From contig CAKTIE010000012.1 in NCBI GenBank assembly GCA_934565655.1, forward strand, positions 1 through 63,419: 63,419 nt of DNA, in the 5' to 3' direction. Under the pieces are notes generated by a model. The model searched no databases. It saw only the letters and a list, made by a program, of their open reading frames with translations, and was not told the origin of the DNA. A program made the translations under genes and the position numbers. This document shows, piece by piece, positions 22,795 through 31,650 of this stretch (positions within the stretch are counted from its first letter, which is position 1; each line of letters opens with the position of its first letter). The DNA comes from an uncultured Oscillospiraceae bacterium. GTDB lineage: Bacteria; Bacillota; Clostridia; Oscillospirales; Oscillospiraceae.

Positions 22795-22844
22795 ACAACA
22801 AAAAAATTCCTCAGGCCAACCGGCCTGAGGAATTTTTTTGTTGT
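22795..22844. terminator. Strong bidirectional terminator after uraA
   Basis: A 23-bp perfect stem (ACAACAAAAAAATTCCTCAG... and its complement) with an AACC loop and seven T on each strand. Confidence 0.93.
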
Positions 22845-22908
22845 CAGAGAAGAGTGAAAAGAGAAGAGTAAAGAGTTGCGGTATGCCGCTGAAGCGGCAT
22901 GATCAAAA

Positions 22909-24444
22909 TTATTTGTCTTCTTCCGCAGTTTCTTCTTCTGCCGTTTCCTCCGTGCGCTTCTCGGTGCGGCTGTACATGACGGTCATGTCGTAGATCTTCT
23001 TCGCCAGCTCATCGTTGGCCTCGCCGGGCAGCATGCGCCACTGCCAGTTGCCGCCCAGGATGCCGGGCGTGTTCATGCGGTGGTACTGCCCCAGCCCCAG
23101 ATAGTCCTGCATCTGGGCCACAAACAGGTCGGCCACGCTGCTCTGTCCGCCCCGGAGGATGCCCCAATGGAAGCCCTCCTCATCGTTCAGGCCCAGATAG
23201 CGCTTGGCATAGGCGATATCCGCCGGCGCGGCCTCGTGCCGCCACAGCTCCACGGGGCTGTTATCATGGGTGCCGGTATAGCACACGCAGTGCCGGGGAT
23301 AGGTGTGGGGCAGATAGTTGCTGGTGTCGCGGGAGTCGAAGGCGAACTCCAGCACCTTCATGCCGGGCCAGCCGGAATCATGCAGCAGCTGCTGCACCGA
23401 GGGCGTGGGATAGCCCAGATCCTCGGCGATGAACTCCAGATGGGGGAACCAGCCGGTCAGGGCGCTGACCAGCGACATGCCGGGGCCCTGACACCACTTG
23501 CCGATGCGGGCGGTCTTTTCGCCGTAGGGCACCGCCCAATAGGTGTCCAGCCCACGGAAATGGTCGATGCGGATTACGTCGTACAGCTTGCCCGCGCCGT
23601 CGATGCGGCGGATCCACCAGCCGTAGCCGTCCGCTTGCATGGCGTCCCAGCGGTACAGGGGCGTGCCCCACAGCTGGCCGTCCGCGCTGAAATAGTCAGG
23701 CGGTACGCCGCTGACGGCGGTGGGGATGCACTGGTCGTCCAGCTGGAAGAACTGCGGCTCCGCCCATACATCGGCGCTGTCCATGGGGACATAGATGGGC
23801 AGGTCACCGATCACCTGAATGTCCTGCTTGTGGAGGTATTCCCGCAGCGCCGTCCACTGCCGGAAGAACAGGAACTGGATGTAGATGAACAGCTCCACAT
23901 CCTCCCGCAGCTCTGTGCGGTATTTTTCCAGCACCTCCGGCGTTTTCCGCAGGCGCAACGCCTGGTCGGGCCACTCCGTCCATGACTTCATGCCGAAATG
24001 ACGCTTGCAGGCCATGTAGAGAGCGTAATCCTCCAGCCAGCGGCCGTTCTCTTTCCGGAAGGCGGCCACGGCCTCGGCGTCACGCTGCCAGCCACGCTTT
24101 TTGGCGGTGGCCAGCACCTTGAAGCGGCTTTCGTAGATCTTGCCGTAGTCCACATAGCGGGGCTCGGTGCCCCACTGGCACTTGGTGATCTCACTCTTTT
24201 TCAGCAGACCGTCAGCCACCAGCATATCCAGATCAATGAAGTAGGGGTTTCCGGCGAAGGTGGAAAAGCTCTGATAGGGGGAGTCGCCGTAGCTGGTGGG
24301 GCCAAGAGGCAGCATCTGCCAATAGTGCTGCCCGGCGGCGTGGAGGAAGTCGGCAAATTCATAGGCTGCCTTGCCCAGCGTGCCGATGCCATAGGGGGAC
24401 GGCAGGGAGGAGACAGCAAGTAAAATACCACTGGAACGTTTCAT
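22909..24444 (-). CDS. malQ: 4-alpha-glucanotransferase (amylomaltase, GH77)
   Basis: A 511-residue GH77 enzyme: SGILLAVSSLPSPYGIGTLG at the N terminus, LPLGPTSYGDSPYQSFS, the nucleophile region VIRIDHFRGLDTYWAVP, the acid/base EDLGYPTP and TGTHDN near the C terminus. It transfers alpha-1,4-glucan segments between maltodextrins in the cytosol. Start at 24444 matches the family N terminus; an upstream frame does not. It lies downstream of a sugar ABC transporter, which makes a maltodextrin substrate likely. The C-terminal acidic tail (TEETAEEETAEEDK) is extra. Confidence 0.93.
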   Translation of the reverse strand: MKRSSGILLAVSSLPSPYGIGTLGKAAYEFADFLHAAGQHYWQMLPLGPTSYGDSPYQSFSTFAGNPYFIDLDMLVADGLLKKSEITKCQWGTEPRYVDYGKIYESRFKVLATAKKRGWQRDAEAVAAFRKENGRWLEDYALYMACKRHFGMKSWTEWPDQALRLRKTPEVLEKYRTELREDVELFIYIQFLFFRQWTALREYLHKQDIQVIGDLPIYVPMDSADVWAEPQFFQLDDQCIPTAVSGVPPDYFSADGQLWGTPLYRWDAMQADGYGWWIRRIDGAGKLYDVIRIDHFRGLDTYWAVPYGEKTARIGKWCQGPGMSLVSALTGWFPHLEFIAEDLGYPTPSVQQLLHDSGWPGMKVLEFAFDSRDTSNYLPHTYPRHCVCYTGTHDNSPVELWRHEAAPADIAYAKRYLGLNDEEGFHWGILRGGQSSVADLFVAQMQDYLGLGQYHRMNTPGILGGNWQWRMLPGEANDELAKKIYDMTVMYSRTEKRTEETAEEETAEEDK

Positions 24445-24700
24445 AATTGTGATCTTTCCCTCATTTTGATGATAGTGTGTCACAGGGCGGGACAGGAACT
24501 GTCCCGCCCTGCGGATCGATGAAAATACGGATAAAAAAGCCTCGCAGAGTTCGCGCCCGCAGGCGCGAAGAAATCGGATCATTTTTTGACGCGACATGTG
24601 CGTGGCAAAAAATACTTCTCAGCCCGGCAAGTGCCAAAGGCGCGCAGCGGGCTGCAAGCCCTTTTGGCAGAAAAGTCGCAAGACTTTTCGCCAGTTAAGC
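24445..24700 (-). other. Hairpin-rich gap between malG-like and malQ genes
   Basis: No gene seen. It contains a 13-bp hairpin, CAGGGCGGGACAG / CTGTCCCGCCCTG (24483-24511), and GAAAAGTC / GACTTTTC (24670-24689). Neither has a strong T tail on the minus strand, so they may tune read-through or mRNA stability. Confidence 0.55.
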
Positions 24701-25558
24701 TTATCCCTTCACGGCGCCGGCGGCCACACCCTTGATGATGTGCTTCTGGCACAGCAGGTAGAAGATGATGACCGGCAGGATGCTCAGCAGGATCAGCGCC
24801 ATGGTGGCGCCCATATCCACCTGACCGTAGCTGCCCTTCAGATGCTGGATAACGATGGGGATGGTCATATACTTGGTGCGGTCCAGTACCAGATACGGCA
24901 GCAGGAAGTCGTTCCACACCCACATGATCTCCAGCACGCCCACGGAGATGAAGGTGGGCTTCATCATGGGCAGCACCACCAGGAAGAAGGTGCGCAGGGG
25001 GCCGCAGCCGTCAATGACGGCGGCCTCTTCAATCTCCAGCGGTATGGATTTCACGAAGCCGGAGAACATGAACACCGCAAGGCCCGCGCCGAAGCCCAGA
25101 TACACGATGGGGATCGTCCAGGGGGTATCCAGATGCAGCTTGTTGGCGGTACGGGACAGGGTGAACATCACCATCTGGAAGGGGACGACCATGGAGAACA
25201 CGCACAGGTAATACACGATCTTGCTGACCAGACTGCCCACGCGGGAGACGTACCACGCCGCCATGGAGGTGCACAGCAGGATCAGCGCGGAGGACACCAG
25301 CGTGATGAACAGGCTGTAAAACACGGCCTTGACGAAGGGGTAGTTGCCGAAGGTCATGCCCTTGATATAGTTCTGGAAGCCCACGAAGCTGTCGGCGTTG
25401 GGCAGGGCGAACGTCTCGGTATTGACGGCGGCGTTGCTCTTGAAGGAGTTCATCAGCACGATGAGGATGGGCAGCACATAGATGATGCAGATCACGGCGA
25501 AGGCCACGGTCATCACAGTTTTGCTGCGGGTATGCTTCTTGGCGAGACTGGTCTGCAT
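24701..25558 (-). CDS. Carbohydrate ABC transporter permease (MalG type)
   Basis: A 285-residue inner-membrane permease with six membrane segments and the EAA loop EIEEAAVIDGCGPLRTFFLVVLP-type motif (about 185-205) that docks the ATPase. The CUT1 family imports oligosaccharides. Its ATG overlaps the stop of the upstream permease by one base pair pattern (TAATG), so translation is coupled. The C terminus (KHIIKGVAAGAVKG) is typical. No ATPase gene is in the operon; a shared MsmK-type ATPase elsewhere would be needed. Confidence 0.9.
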   Translation of the reverse strand: MQTSLAKKHTRSKTVMTVAFAVICIIYVLPILIVLMNSFKSNAAVNTETFALPNADSFVGFQNYIKGMTFGNYPFVKAVFYSLFITLVSSALILLCTSMAAWYVSRVGSLVSKIVYYLCVFSMVVPFQMVMFTLSRTANKLHLDTPWTIPIVYLGFGAGLAVFMFSGFVKSIPLEIEEAAVIDGCGPLRTFFLVVLPMMKPTFISVGVLEIMWVWNDFLLPYLVLDRTKYMTIPIVIQHLKGSYGQVDMGATMALILLSILPVIIFYLLCQKHIIKGVAAGAVKG

Positions 25559-26481
25559 TACTGCTGCACCTCCTTCTTACGGGTGGACTGAAGCTGGATC
25601 AGGCTGATGGCGGCCACCAGGATGAAGAACACCACGGCCTTTGCCTGACCCACGCCGCGGTTGTTGCCGCCGCCGGAGTAGAAGGCGTTGTAGATGTTCA
25701 GCGCCAGCATTTCCGTGGTTTTTATCACGCTGCCGTCCGGCTGCTGCAGGAAGGGACGGCCGCCGGTCAGCGCCAGGTTCTGGTCAAACAGCTTGAAGCC
25801 GTTGGTCAGCGTCAGGAAGATGCAGATGGTGAAGGAACTCATCATGTTGGGGATGGTGACCTTCCACAGCATCTGCCAGTTGGTGGCGCCGTCAATGCGG
25901 GCGGCCTCCATCATGTCCTCCGGAATGGACTGCAGACCGGCGATGTAGATGATCATCATATAGCCCACCTGCTGCCAGCACATCAGGATGATCAGGCCCC
26001 AGAAGCCATACTTGCTCTCCAGTACCACGGAAGTGTTGTACTTCACCAGGATGCCGTCGAAGATCATGGACCAGATGTAGCCCAGCACGATGCCGCCGAT
26101 CAGGTTGGGCATGAAGAACACCGTGCGGAACAGGTTGGAGCCCTTGATGCCCTTGGTCAGGAAGTAGGCCACCGTGAAGGCCAGCACATTGATGAACAGC
26201 ACCGACACGAAGGCGAACAGCGCCGTATACCAGAAGGCGTGGAGGAAGCTGCTGTCGGAGAAGGCTTTTATATAGTTATTAAAGCCGACCCACGTCCACT
26301 GGCTGGTGAGCTTGAACTTACAGAAGGACAAAAACGCGCCTTTCAGGAAGGGGTACAGGAACCCGATGCAAAAGGCGGCGAAGGTGGGCAGCAGAAACAG
26401 CCACACCATCCGTTGAATGGGCCGGCGGATCAGGCGGCTGCTGAGGGCGGCCGCGTCCCGCTTTCGTTGAAATAGCTTCAT
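25558..26481 (-). CDS. Carbohydrate ABC transporter permease (MalF type)
   Basis: A 307-residue CUT1 permease with six membrane segments after a basic N-terminal tail; the EAA motif is seen as PEDMMEAARIDGATNWQ-like (about 190-207). It pairs with the MalG-type protein in the import channel. Start ATG follows CAGGAGTG. It is the second gene after the binding protein, separated from it by 164 bases holding a long hairpin, which probably lowers permease relative to binding-protein expression. Confidence 0.9.
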   Translation of the reverse strand: MKLFQRKRDAAALSSRLIRRPIQRMVWLFLLPTFAAFCIGFLYPFLKGAFLSFCKFKLTSQWTWVGFNNYIKAFSDSSFLHAFWYTALFAFVSVLFINVLAFTVAYFLTKGIKGSNLFRTVFFMPNLIGGIVLGYIWSMIFDGILVKYNTSVVLESKYGFWGLIILMCWQQVGYMMIIYIAGLQSIPEDMMEAARIDGATNWQMLWKVTIPNMMSSFTICIFLTLTNGFKLFDQNLALTGGRPFLQQPDGSVIKTTEMLALNIYNAFYSGGGNNRGVGQAKAVVFFILVAAISLIQLQSTRKKEVQQ

Positions 26482-26576
26482 TCTTTCACTCCTGTTCTGC
26501 GGTTATTGTCATGGCGAAAGCTCTCGGCCGAAGCGCCTTCGGCCCACAGCTCACGCCACCACGGGCGGGATAGGGA

Positions 26577-26610
26577 ACAGCGGGGCGGGCGTGATCGCCC
26601 GCCCCGCTGT
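26577..26610 (-). promoter_or_regulatory. Intercistronic 15-bp hairpin after the sugar-binding gene
   Basis: ACAGCGGGGCGGGCG, TGAT, CGCCCGCCCCGCTGT form a perfect stem without a T tail. Hairpins between binding-protein and permease genes commonly protect the upstream mRNA from decay. Confidence 0.75.
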
Positions 26611-26645
26611 CAGTTACTTGTTTGCGTCAGTCAGGTACGCAAGAC

Positions 26646-27962
26646 TTAGTGCTCGTTGGCGTACTGGGTGGCCCAGCCTTCCACGAAAGCGGTCTTGACG
26701 TTGTCCCAGCTGCCGGAACCGGTGGTGTACTGGCTCAGAGCGTCCACAACGGCGGCACGCCAATCGTCAACAGCGGGAGTCCAGTTGAAGGCCCAGGTGA
26801 CGGTGTAGTTGCCGTTGGCAACATACTCGTTGGCCTGTGCGAAGAACACGTTCTCGGGGGTCTTGGCGTTCTTGAAGGGGCAGGGACCAAACTGCTCGGC
26901 CAGCATGGTGGTGCCGGCGTCAGAGGTGACGACCCAGTTCATGAAGTCCAGAGTGGCCTTGATGTCCGCCTCGGAGGCGTTCTTGTTCACAGCCCAGCAG
27001 TTCTCGGTGCCGCAGCACAGACCGGCCTTCTCCTCGCCGTCCACACCGCAGTAGATGGGGATCATGGCCAGATCGTCGGCGTTCATGCCGAACTTCTCGG
27101 CGGAGGTCAGGTTGCTGAACTCCCAAGTGCCGTTCTGATAGAACACAGCCTTGCCCTCGCCGAACTCAGCCTCAGCCTGGTCGCCGGTGGCGGACAGCAG
27201 GGCAGCGCCGGTGGTGGCGGAGTCAGTGATGTACAGATCCCAGATAGCCTTGTAGTTATCCAGATAGGTGCCCTTGATGGTGGCGGGCTGCGCGGTCACA
27301 TTGTCATCGCGGAACTCGTAGAACAGGGGCATATTGGCCAGATGGCCGGAGAAGCGCCAAGAGGAGGAGCCGTCCAGACCGGCGGAGGTAAAGGCATCGA
27401 AGCCCAGCTCAGCGGCGCGGGCGTGGATGTCATCGGCAACGGCCTTCAGGGACTCGAAGTTGGTGATCTCGTCCAGAGAGTGACCGGCCTTCTCCAGCAG
27501 GGCCTTGTTGACGATGATGCCAAAGGCCTCGTAGCAGTAACCGATGGAAACGGTCTCGCCGTCGGCATTCTTCAGATCGAAGTCATGGGTGGTCATCTGG
27601 TTCCACACGTCGGTGCCTTCCAGATTGTAGCAGAACTCACCGTAGCTGTTGACGGCACCCACATTGCCCACCTGGAACATGGTAGGAGCAGCGTCCTTGT
27701 CCAGCTCAGCGGTCAGGGTGGTGTCGTACTGGCCGGAGGCAGCGGTCACGACCTTGACGGGCACGCCGGTCTCGGCGGTGTAGGCAGCGGCCAGATCCTG
27801 CCAGGCCTGGTCAGCCTCGGGCTTGAAGTTCAGGTAATAGACGCTGCCAGTGGCAGTGGTGTCGCCGTCGCCGTTGCCCTGTGCGTCATTGTTTCCGCCG
27901 CCGCAGGCGACCAGAGACAAAGCCATCACAAGAGCAAGGATCAGTGCAAGAAACTTCTTCAT
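26646..27962 (-). CDS. Sugar-binding lipoprotein of the ABC transporter (CUT1)
   Basis: A 438-residue extracellular solute-binding protein (family 1). The N terminus has a signal peptide ending in the lipobox LVAC followed by GGGNND, so it is lipid-anchored outside the membrane. The conserved sugar-binding protein pattern GEGKAVFYQNGTWE is at about 275-290. First gene of the transporter operon, 58 bp after the LacI-type regulator. With malQ at the end of the operon, maltodextrins are the likely ligand. Confidence 0.9.
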   Translation of the reverse strand: MKKFLALILALVMALSLVACGGGNNDAQGNGDGDTTATGSVYYLNFKPEADQAWQDLAAAYTAETGVPVKVVTAASGQYDTTLTAELDKDAAPTMFQVGNVGAVNSYGEFCYNLEGTDVWNQMTTHDFDLKNADGETVSIGYCYEAFGIIVNKALLEKAGHSLDEITNFESLKAVADDIHARAAELGFDAFTSAGLDGSSSWRFSGHLANMPLFYEFRDDNVTAQPATIKGTYLDNYKAIWDLYITDSATTGAALLSATGDQAEAEFGEGKAVFYQNGTWEFSNLTSAEKFGMNADDLAMIPIYCGVDGEEKAGLCCGTENCWAVNKNASEADIKATLDFMNWVVTSDAGTTMLAEQFGPCPFKNAKTPENVFFAQANEYVANGNYTVTWAFNWTPAVDDWRAAVVDALSQYTTGSGSWDNVKTAFVEGWATQYANEH

Positions 27963-28020
27963 GTTGATTGATCTCCTTCAATAAGTATTTATTTTCACAG
28001 TATGCACTGCAAAAAACGGT

Positions 28021-29034
28021 TTATACCAGCTTTTTCACGCTGCCGCCGATCCGCAGCACCGTGGGCAGCACCTCGTGGCAGTTGCCGGCACGGCCCTCGA
28101 TCATATCCAGCAGGATCTCCATGCTGCGCTGGCCCATCTTCTCCATAGGCTGGCACAGAGTGGTCAGCGGCGGGTCGATATAGTCCGACACCTCGATGCC
28201 GTCGATGGCGATCACCGAGCAGTCGTCCGGTACGGTGCGCCCGTGCTCCCGCAGGGCACGCATGGCGCCGATGGCCATGTTGTCGGAGATGGCGAACACG
28301 GCGGTGAAGTCCATGCTGCTGTCCAGTGCGCGGTTCATGGCCTGATAGGCGGCCTGAATATTAAAGGTATCGGTGCAGATCACCAGCGAATCGTCCGGCG
28401 TGATGCCCGCGTCGGTCAAAGCCTTGCAATAGCCCTCATACCGCAGCTGGCTGATGGAATGATCGTCCGGCCGGGTGATGAGGGCGGCGATGCGCCGGTG
28501 GCCGTTTTCAATCAGGTAACGGGTGGCCCGGCTGGCGTTTTCCATGTCGGCAATGGACACGGAGGAGTAGTCGGCGTGCTCCAGCGTACCGTAGTGGTTG
28601 CCGAAGGAGCAGCACACAAAGGGTACGTTCAACAGCGCCAGATCGGCGGCGGTATAGTCGAACCGTCCGCCCAGCAGCACCAGACCCAGCAGCCGCTTTT
28701 CCCGCTCCATGATGGCGGCCTGCTTCAGCTCATCGTCACAGGAGCTGATCTGCTGCATCACCATGGTGTAGCCGTTGGCGGTGATGCCCGCCTCTACCGC
28801 GTGGATGATGTCGGTATAGAAGGGGTTGGAGATGCCGCGCACCACAAGGCCGATGGCGTCGGATTTGGTTTTCACCAGATCCCGTGCGGAGTTGTTGGGG
28901 ATATAATTGGTGCTTTCGATCACGTCCAGCACCCGGCGGCGGCTCTCGTCGCTGACGTCGGGGCGGTTGTTCAGCACGCGGGAAACGGTGGTGATACTGA
29001 CGCCGCTCATGCGGGCAATGTCCTTGATCGTCAC
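28021..29034 (-). CDS. LacI-family repressor of the maltodextrin-type operon
   Basis: A 337-residue LacI/GalR protein: helix-turn-helix TIKDIARMSGVSITTVSRVLN at the N terminus, hinge NYIPNNSARDL, then a periplasmic-binding-like sensor domain. Translation starts at GTG 29034 behind GGAGGG. It lies directly upstream of the transporter genes in the same direction, and two LacI-type dyads lie just ahead of it, so it is probably autoregulated and controls the sugar operon. Confidence 0.92.
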   Translation of the reverse strand: MTIKDIARMSGVSITTVSRVLNNRPDVSDESRRRVLDVIESTNYIPNNSARDLVKTKSDAIGLVVRGISNPFYTDIIHAVEAGITANGYTMVMQQISSCDDELKQAAIMEREKRLLGLVLLGGRFDYTAADLALLNVPFVCCSFGNHYGTLEHADYSSVSIADMENASRATRYLIENGHRRIAALITRPDDHSISQLRYEGYCKALTDAGITPDDSLVICTDTFNIQAAYQAMNRALDSSMDFTAVFAISDNMAIGAMRALREHGRTVPDDCSVIAIDGIEVSDYIDPPLTTLCQPMEKMGQRSMEILLDMIEGRAGNCHEVLPTVLRIGGSVKKLV

Positions 29035-29078
29035 GTTACTTCCCTCCGTCCTGTAAAGCCATAAAAGAAAACAGACTC

Positions 29079-29102
29079 GGTAGCGTTACCGGAAACGTTT
29101 TC
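29079..29102. promoter_or_regulatory. Two adjacent LacI-type operators
   Basis: GGTAGCGTTACC (29079-29090) and GGAAACGTTTTC (29091-29102) are both near-palindromes centred on CG, the mark of LacI-family sites. They lie about 45 bp upstream of the repressor start. The second also resembles a cre site for CcpA. Confidence 0.75.
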
Positions 29103-29226
29103 AACCCTGGCAGCATCCATATTAGCAACTTTCACATGGTGTGTCAATGTGGTTTTTTGATTTTCGTTGGTTCTGACAGTTTTTTAATTTGCCTTTGTTG
29201 ATTTTGCCGAAGAAAACAGGGCGAAA

Positions 29227-29256
29227 AACGGAGGACAGGATATCCTGTCCTCCGTT
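29227..29256 (-). terminator. Terminator after the NUDIX gene
   Basis: A perfect 30-base palindrome (AACGGAGGACAGGAT and its complement) followed on the minus strand by five T. Confidence 0.85.
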
Positions 29257-29289
29257 GGGGAAGCTTTGTACTTGCAGCCGGCTGCGCGG

Positions 29290-29766
29290 TCATACGCTGA
29301 GCGGTTTGCCGTTCAGGGCGGCATAGGCCAGCCGTTCGCCCTCATAGCGCAGCTTCATGGAGAAGAAGGGGGTATCCGGATCGTGGATCAGATCCAGGAA
29401 CAGCTTGTCCCCGGCCCACAGGGGCAGCTCCATCAGCCTGTCCTTGTGGATCCACTCCAGCACGCCCTCGTTGCACTCGATCAGCTCACCGGTCCAGCCG
29501 GTGGCGGTGAACACATGCATGTACTCCGTCTCCCACTGGTCGGACACGAAGGTGACCAGACCCCGGTACTGGTATTCCGTCAGCGTCAGGCCCGTTTCCT
29601 CCCGCGTTTCCCGCAGGATGCACTCCTCTGGGCTTTCGTCGGCCTCGAACTTGCCGCCGACGCCCACCCATTTGTCGTGGTTCAGGTCGTTTTTCTTCTT
29701 GATCCGGTGCAGCATCAGATAGTTGCCCTGGGGATCCTCAATATAGCAAAGTGTAGAGTTATACAT
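29290..29766 (-). CDS. NUDIX hydrolase (MutT/8-oxo-dGTPase-like)
   Basis: A 158-residue NUDIX protein with the box GGKFEADESPEECILRETREE (about 38-60), containing the REx2EE metal ligands. It hydrolyses nucleoside diphosphates linked to another moiety; members of this branch are annotated as 8-oxo-dGTP diphosphatases that clean the nucleotide pool. The start MYNSTLCY at 29766 has AAGGA upstream and matches the family; an upstream ATG does not. It is likely transcribed alone. Confidence 0.9.
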   Translation of the reverse strand: MYNSTLCYIEDPQGNYLMLHRIKKKNDLNHDKWVGVGGKFEADESPEECILRETREETGLTLTEYQYRGLVTFVSDQWETEYMHVFTATGWTGELIECNEGVLEWIHKDRLMELPLWAGDKLFLDLIHDPDTPFFSMKLRYEGERLAYAALNGKPLSV

Positions 29767-29807
29767 GGATAGTCGTCCTTTCGAGCGCTTTTCCTGCGCC
29801 ATATGTG

Positions 29808-30299
29808 TTATCCTTCTATGGAGAATACCCGTTCGTCACCACTCTGAAAATTTGCGGGGTCACAGAAGGGCAGTTCACCGGGCCACTTCTGATGGAAGCG
29901 TACGATGAGTGAATCATTTAGATGTACTGATACATAAACTATAAAATGCTTTTCCGGAAAGGCATGCTTCAAACTGACAAGAAGCAGTTCGCCCAATTGG
30001 GGTGCCAGCGGTAGTAATGTATGAAACTCCCTTCGGGTGATATGGTCAAGGAGGTGGACGTGGTTTTCCGATGCCTCGAAGGCTGTCCGGTCATATGTAG
30101 GCGGCACGGTCTGCACGGTTGAATCAGCGAACATCACAAATTCGTTTTCCTGTGTGCTGTCATACAGCGTTTTGAAGGATGTCAAGCCGATAATCGTGCG
30201 CAATAACTCCAGTCGGTTTGCCATATGCTGTTCAAACCCTTTCAAATGTAATCTCGACGTCCGGCTTCTGTTCATGCCATCAGTCGTCAAGCACACCAA
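29808..30299 (-). CDS. Hypothetical protein, 163 aa
   Basis: I do not recognise this product. It has no signal peptide, membrane segment or obvious motif. The start is uncertain: ATGs at 30299, 30275 and 30224 all lack a strong ribosome site, and the last would give about 138 residues (MANRLELLRTIIGL). Base composition is lower in GC than the neighbours, so it may be an acquired gene. It ends 41 bp before the NUDIX start in the same direction. Confidence 0.5.
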   Translation of the reverse strand: MVCLTTDGMNRSRTSRLHLKGFEQHMANRLELLRTIIGLTSFKTLYDSTQENEFVMFADSTVQTVPPTYDRTAFEASENHVHLLDHITRREFHTLLPLAPQLGELLLVSLKHAFPEKHFIVYVSVHLNDSLIVRFHQKWPGELPFCDPANFQSGDERVFSIEG

Positions 30300-30374
30300 T
30301 CACCAACTCGTAGGCGGTGTTGATGAGCAGTTCTGCTTTAACTTATAAAGACGTGATACATCATACCACAGGTT

Positions 30375-30403
30375 TTGCAATTTGTACAGCGGTATGGTAT
30401 ACT
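30375..30403 (+). promoter_or_regulatory. Promoter of tmcAL
   Basis: TTGCAA (30375-30380) and TATACT (30398-30403) are 17 bp apart, 31 bp ahead of the ATG. Confidence 0.75.
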
Positions 30404-30434
30404 GCTTTCATATGGAAGCGAAAGGAGCATGCCT

Positions 30435-31616
30435 ATGACCGCTGCGGGGATCATCTGTGAATTGAATCCGCTGCACAGCGGCCACGCCTATCTGATGGCG
30501 CGGCTGCGGCAGCAGGGTGCGGACGCCATTGTCTGCGCCATGAGCGGGAACTTCGTCCAGCGGGGGGAACCGGCACTGGTGAACAAGCTCTCCCGCGGGG
30601 AGATGGCGCTGGCCTGCGGCGCGGATCTGGTGCTGGAGCTGCCCACGCCGTGGGCGATGGCCACGGCGGAGACCTTTGCCCGGGGCGGCGTGCAGCTGCT
30701 GGCCATGGCGGGGTGTACCCACATCGCTTTCGGCAGCGAGTGCGGCGATGCCGCCCTGCTGCAGAGGACGGCGGATGCGCTGCTGGCTCCGGAGCTGGGA
30801 GAGGCCATCCGCCGGGAGCTGGCGGCAGGCGTGACCTACGCCGCCGCCCGGCAGCGGGCGGTGCAGGCCCGGCTGGGAGAGGACGCCGCGGTGCTGCGCC
30901 AGCCCAACGACACGCTGGCGGTGGAGTATCTGAAGGCATGCCGCCAACAGAAGGTTGACATAACGCCAATCGTGATACAGCGGGTCGGCGCGGCCCATGA
31001 CGGAGCACCGAAGGCGGGCTATGCCTCCGCCACCCACATCCGGCAGCTGGTGCGGGAGGGCAGCGTGGAGGAAGCCTGCGCCTACATGCCGGAGGCCGCA
31101 GCGGAGCTCCTGCGGCGGGAGCTGGCGGCGGGCCGGACGGCGGACGGACGGAACGTGGAGCGGGCCATTCTGGCCAGCCTGCGGCAGATGAGCGAGGAGG
31201 ACTTTGCCGCCTATGACGGCGGCGGGGAGGGCCTGTACCACCGGGTATATGACGCGGTGCGGCGCTGCGCCACGGTGGAGGAGCTGCTGGCGGCGGTGAA
31301 AACCAAGCGCTATACGGCTGCGCGGCTGCGGCGGCTGGTGCTCTCGGCGTGGCTGGGACTTCCCGAAGCCCCGGCGGACATGCCCTATGCCCGTGTGCTG
31401 GCGGCCAACGGGACGGGCCGGGCACTGCTGCGGCAGGTGAAGCAGGCGGAGCGTCCGGTGCTGACCAAGGCGGCGGATGTGGCGGCGCTGGGCCCGGCGG
31501 CGGAGACGCTGTTCCGGCGGGAGGCGGCGTGCACCGACCTGTATACGCTGGCCTATGCGGCGCTGCGGCAGTCCGTGCCGGGCAGCGACTGGCGGCTGAC
31601 GCCGGTGATGAAATAA
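30435..31616 (+). CDS. tmcAL: tRNA(Met) cytidine acetate ligase TmcAL
   Basis: A 393-residue nucleotidyltransferase-fold protein: AAGIICELNPLHSGHAYL contains the nucleotide-binding NPxHxGH motif, followed by GNFVQRGEPAL and KLSRGEMAL as in TmcAL. The enzyme makes N4-acetylcytidine at the wobble base of elongator tRNA-Met from acetate and ATP. The second of two near ATGs (30435) has the better 7-base spacing from AAAGGAG. The gene stands alone between a promoter and a bidirectional terminator. Confidence 0.92.
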   Translation: MTAAGIICELNPLHSGHAYLMARLRQQGADAIVCAMSGNFVQRGEPALVNKLSRGEMALACGADLVLELPTPWAMATAETFARGGVQLLAMAGCTHIAFGSECGDAALLQRTADALLAPELGEAIRRELAAGVTYAAARQRAVQARLGEDAAVLRQPNDTLAVEYLKACRQQKVDITPIVIQRVGAAHDGAPKAGYASATHIRQLVREGSVEEACAYMPEAAAELLRRELAAGRTADGRNVERAILASLRQMSEEDFAAYDGGGEGLYHRVYDAVRRCATVEELLAAVKTKRYTAARLRRLVLSAWLGLPEAPADMPYARVLAANGTGRALLRQVKQAERPVLTKAADVAALGPAAETLFRREAACTDLYTLAYAALRQSVPGSDWRLTPVMK

Positions 31617-31650
31617 TAAAACGTGAGGAGATTCCTCACGTTTTATTATT
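31612..31650. terminator. Bidirectional terminator between tmcAL and spo0A copy A
   Basis: An 18-bp perfect stem (AATAATAAAACGTGAGGA and its complement) with a GAT loop and T-rich ends on both strands, overlapping the tmcAL stop. Confidence 0.92.
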
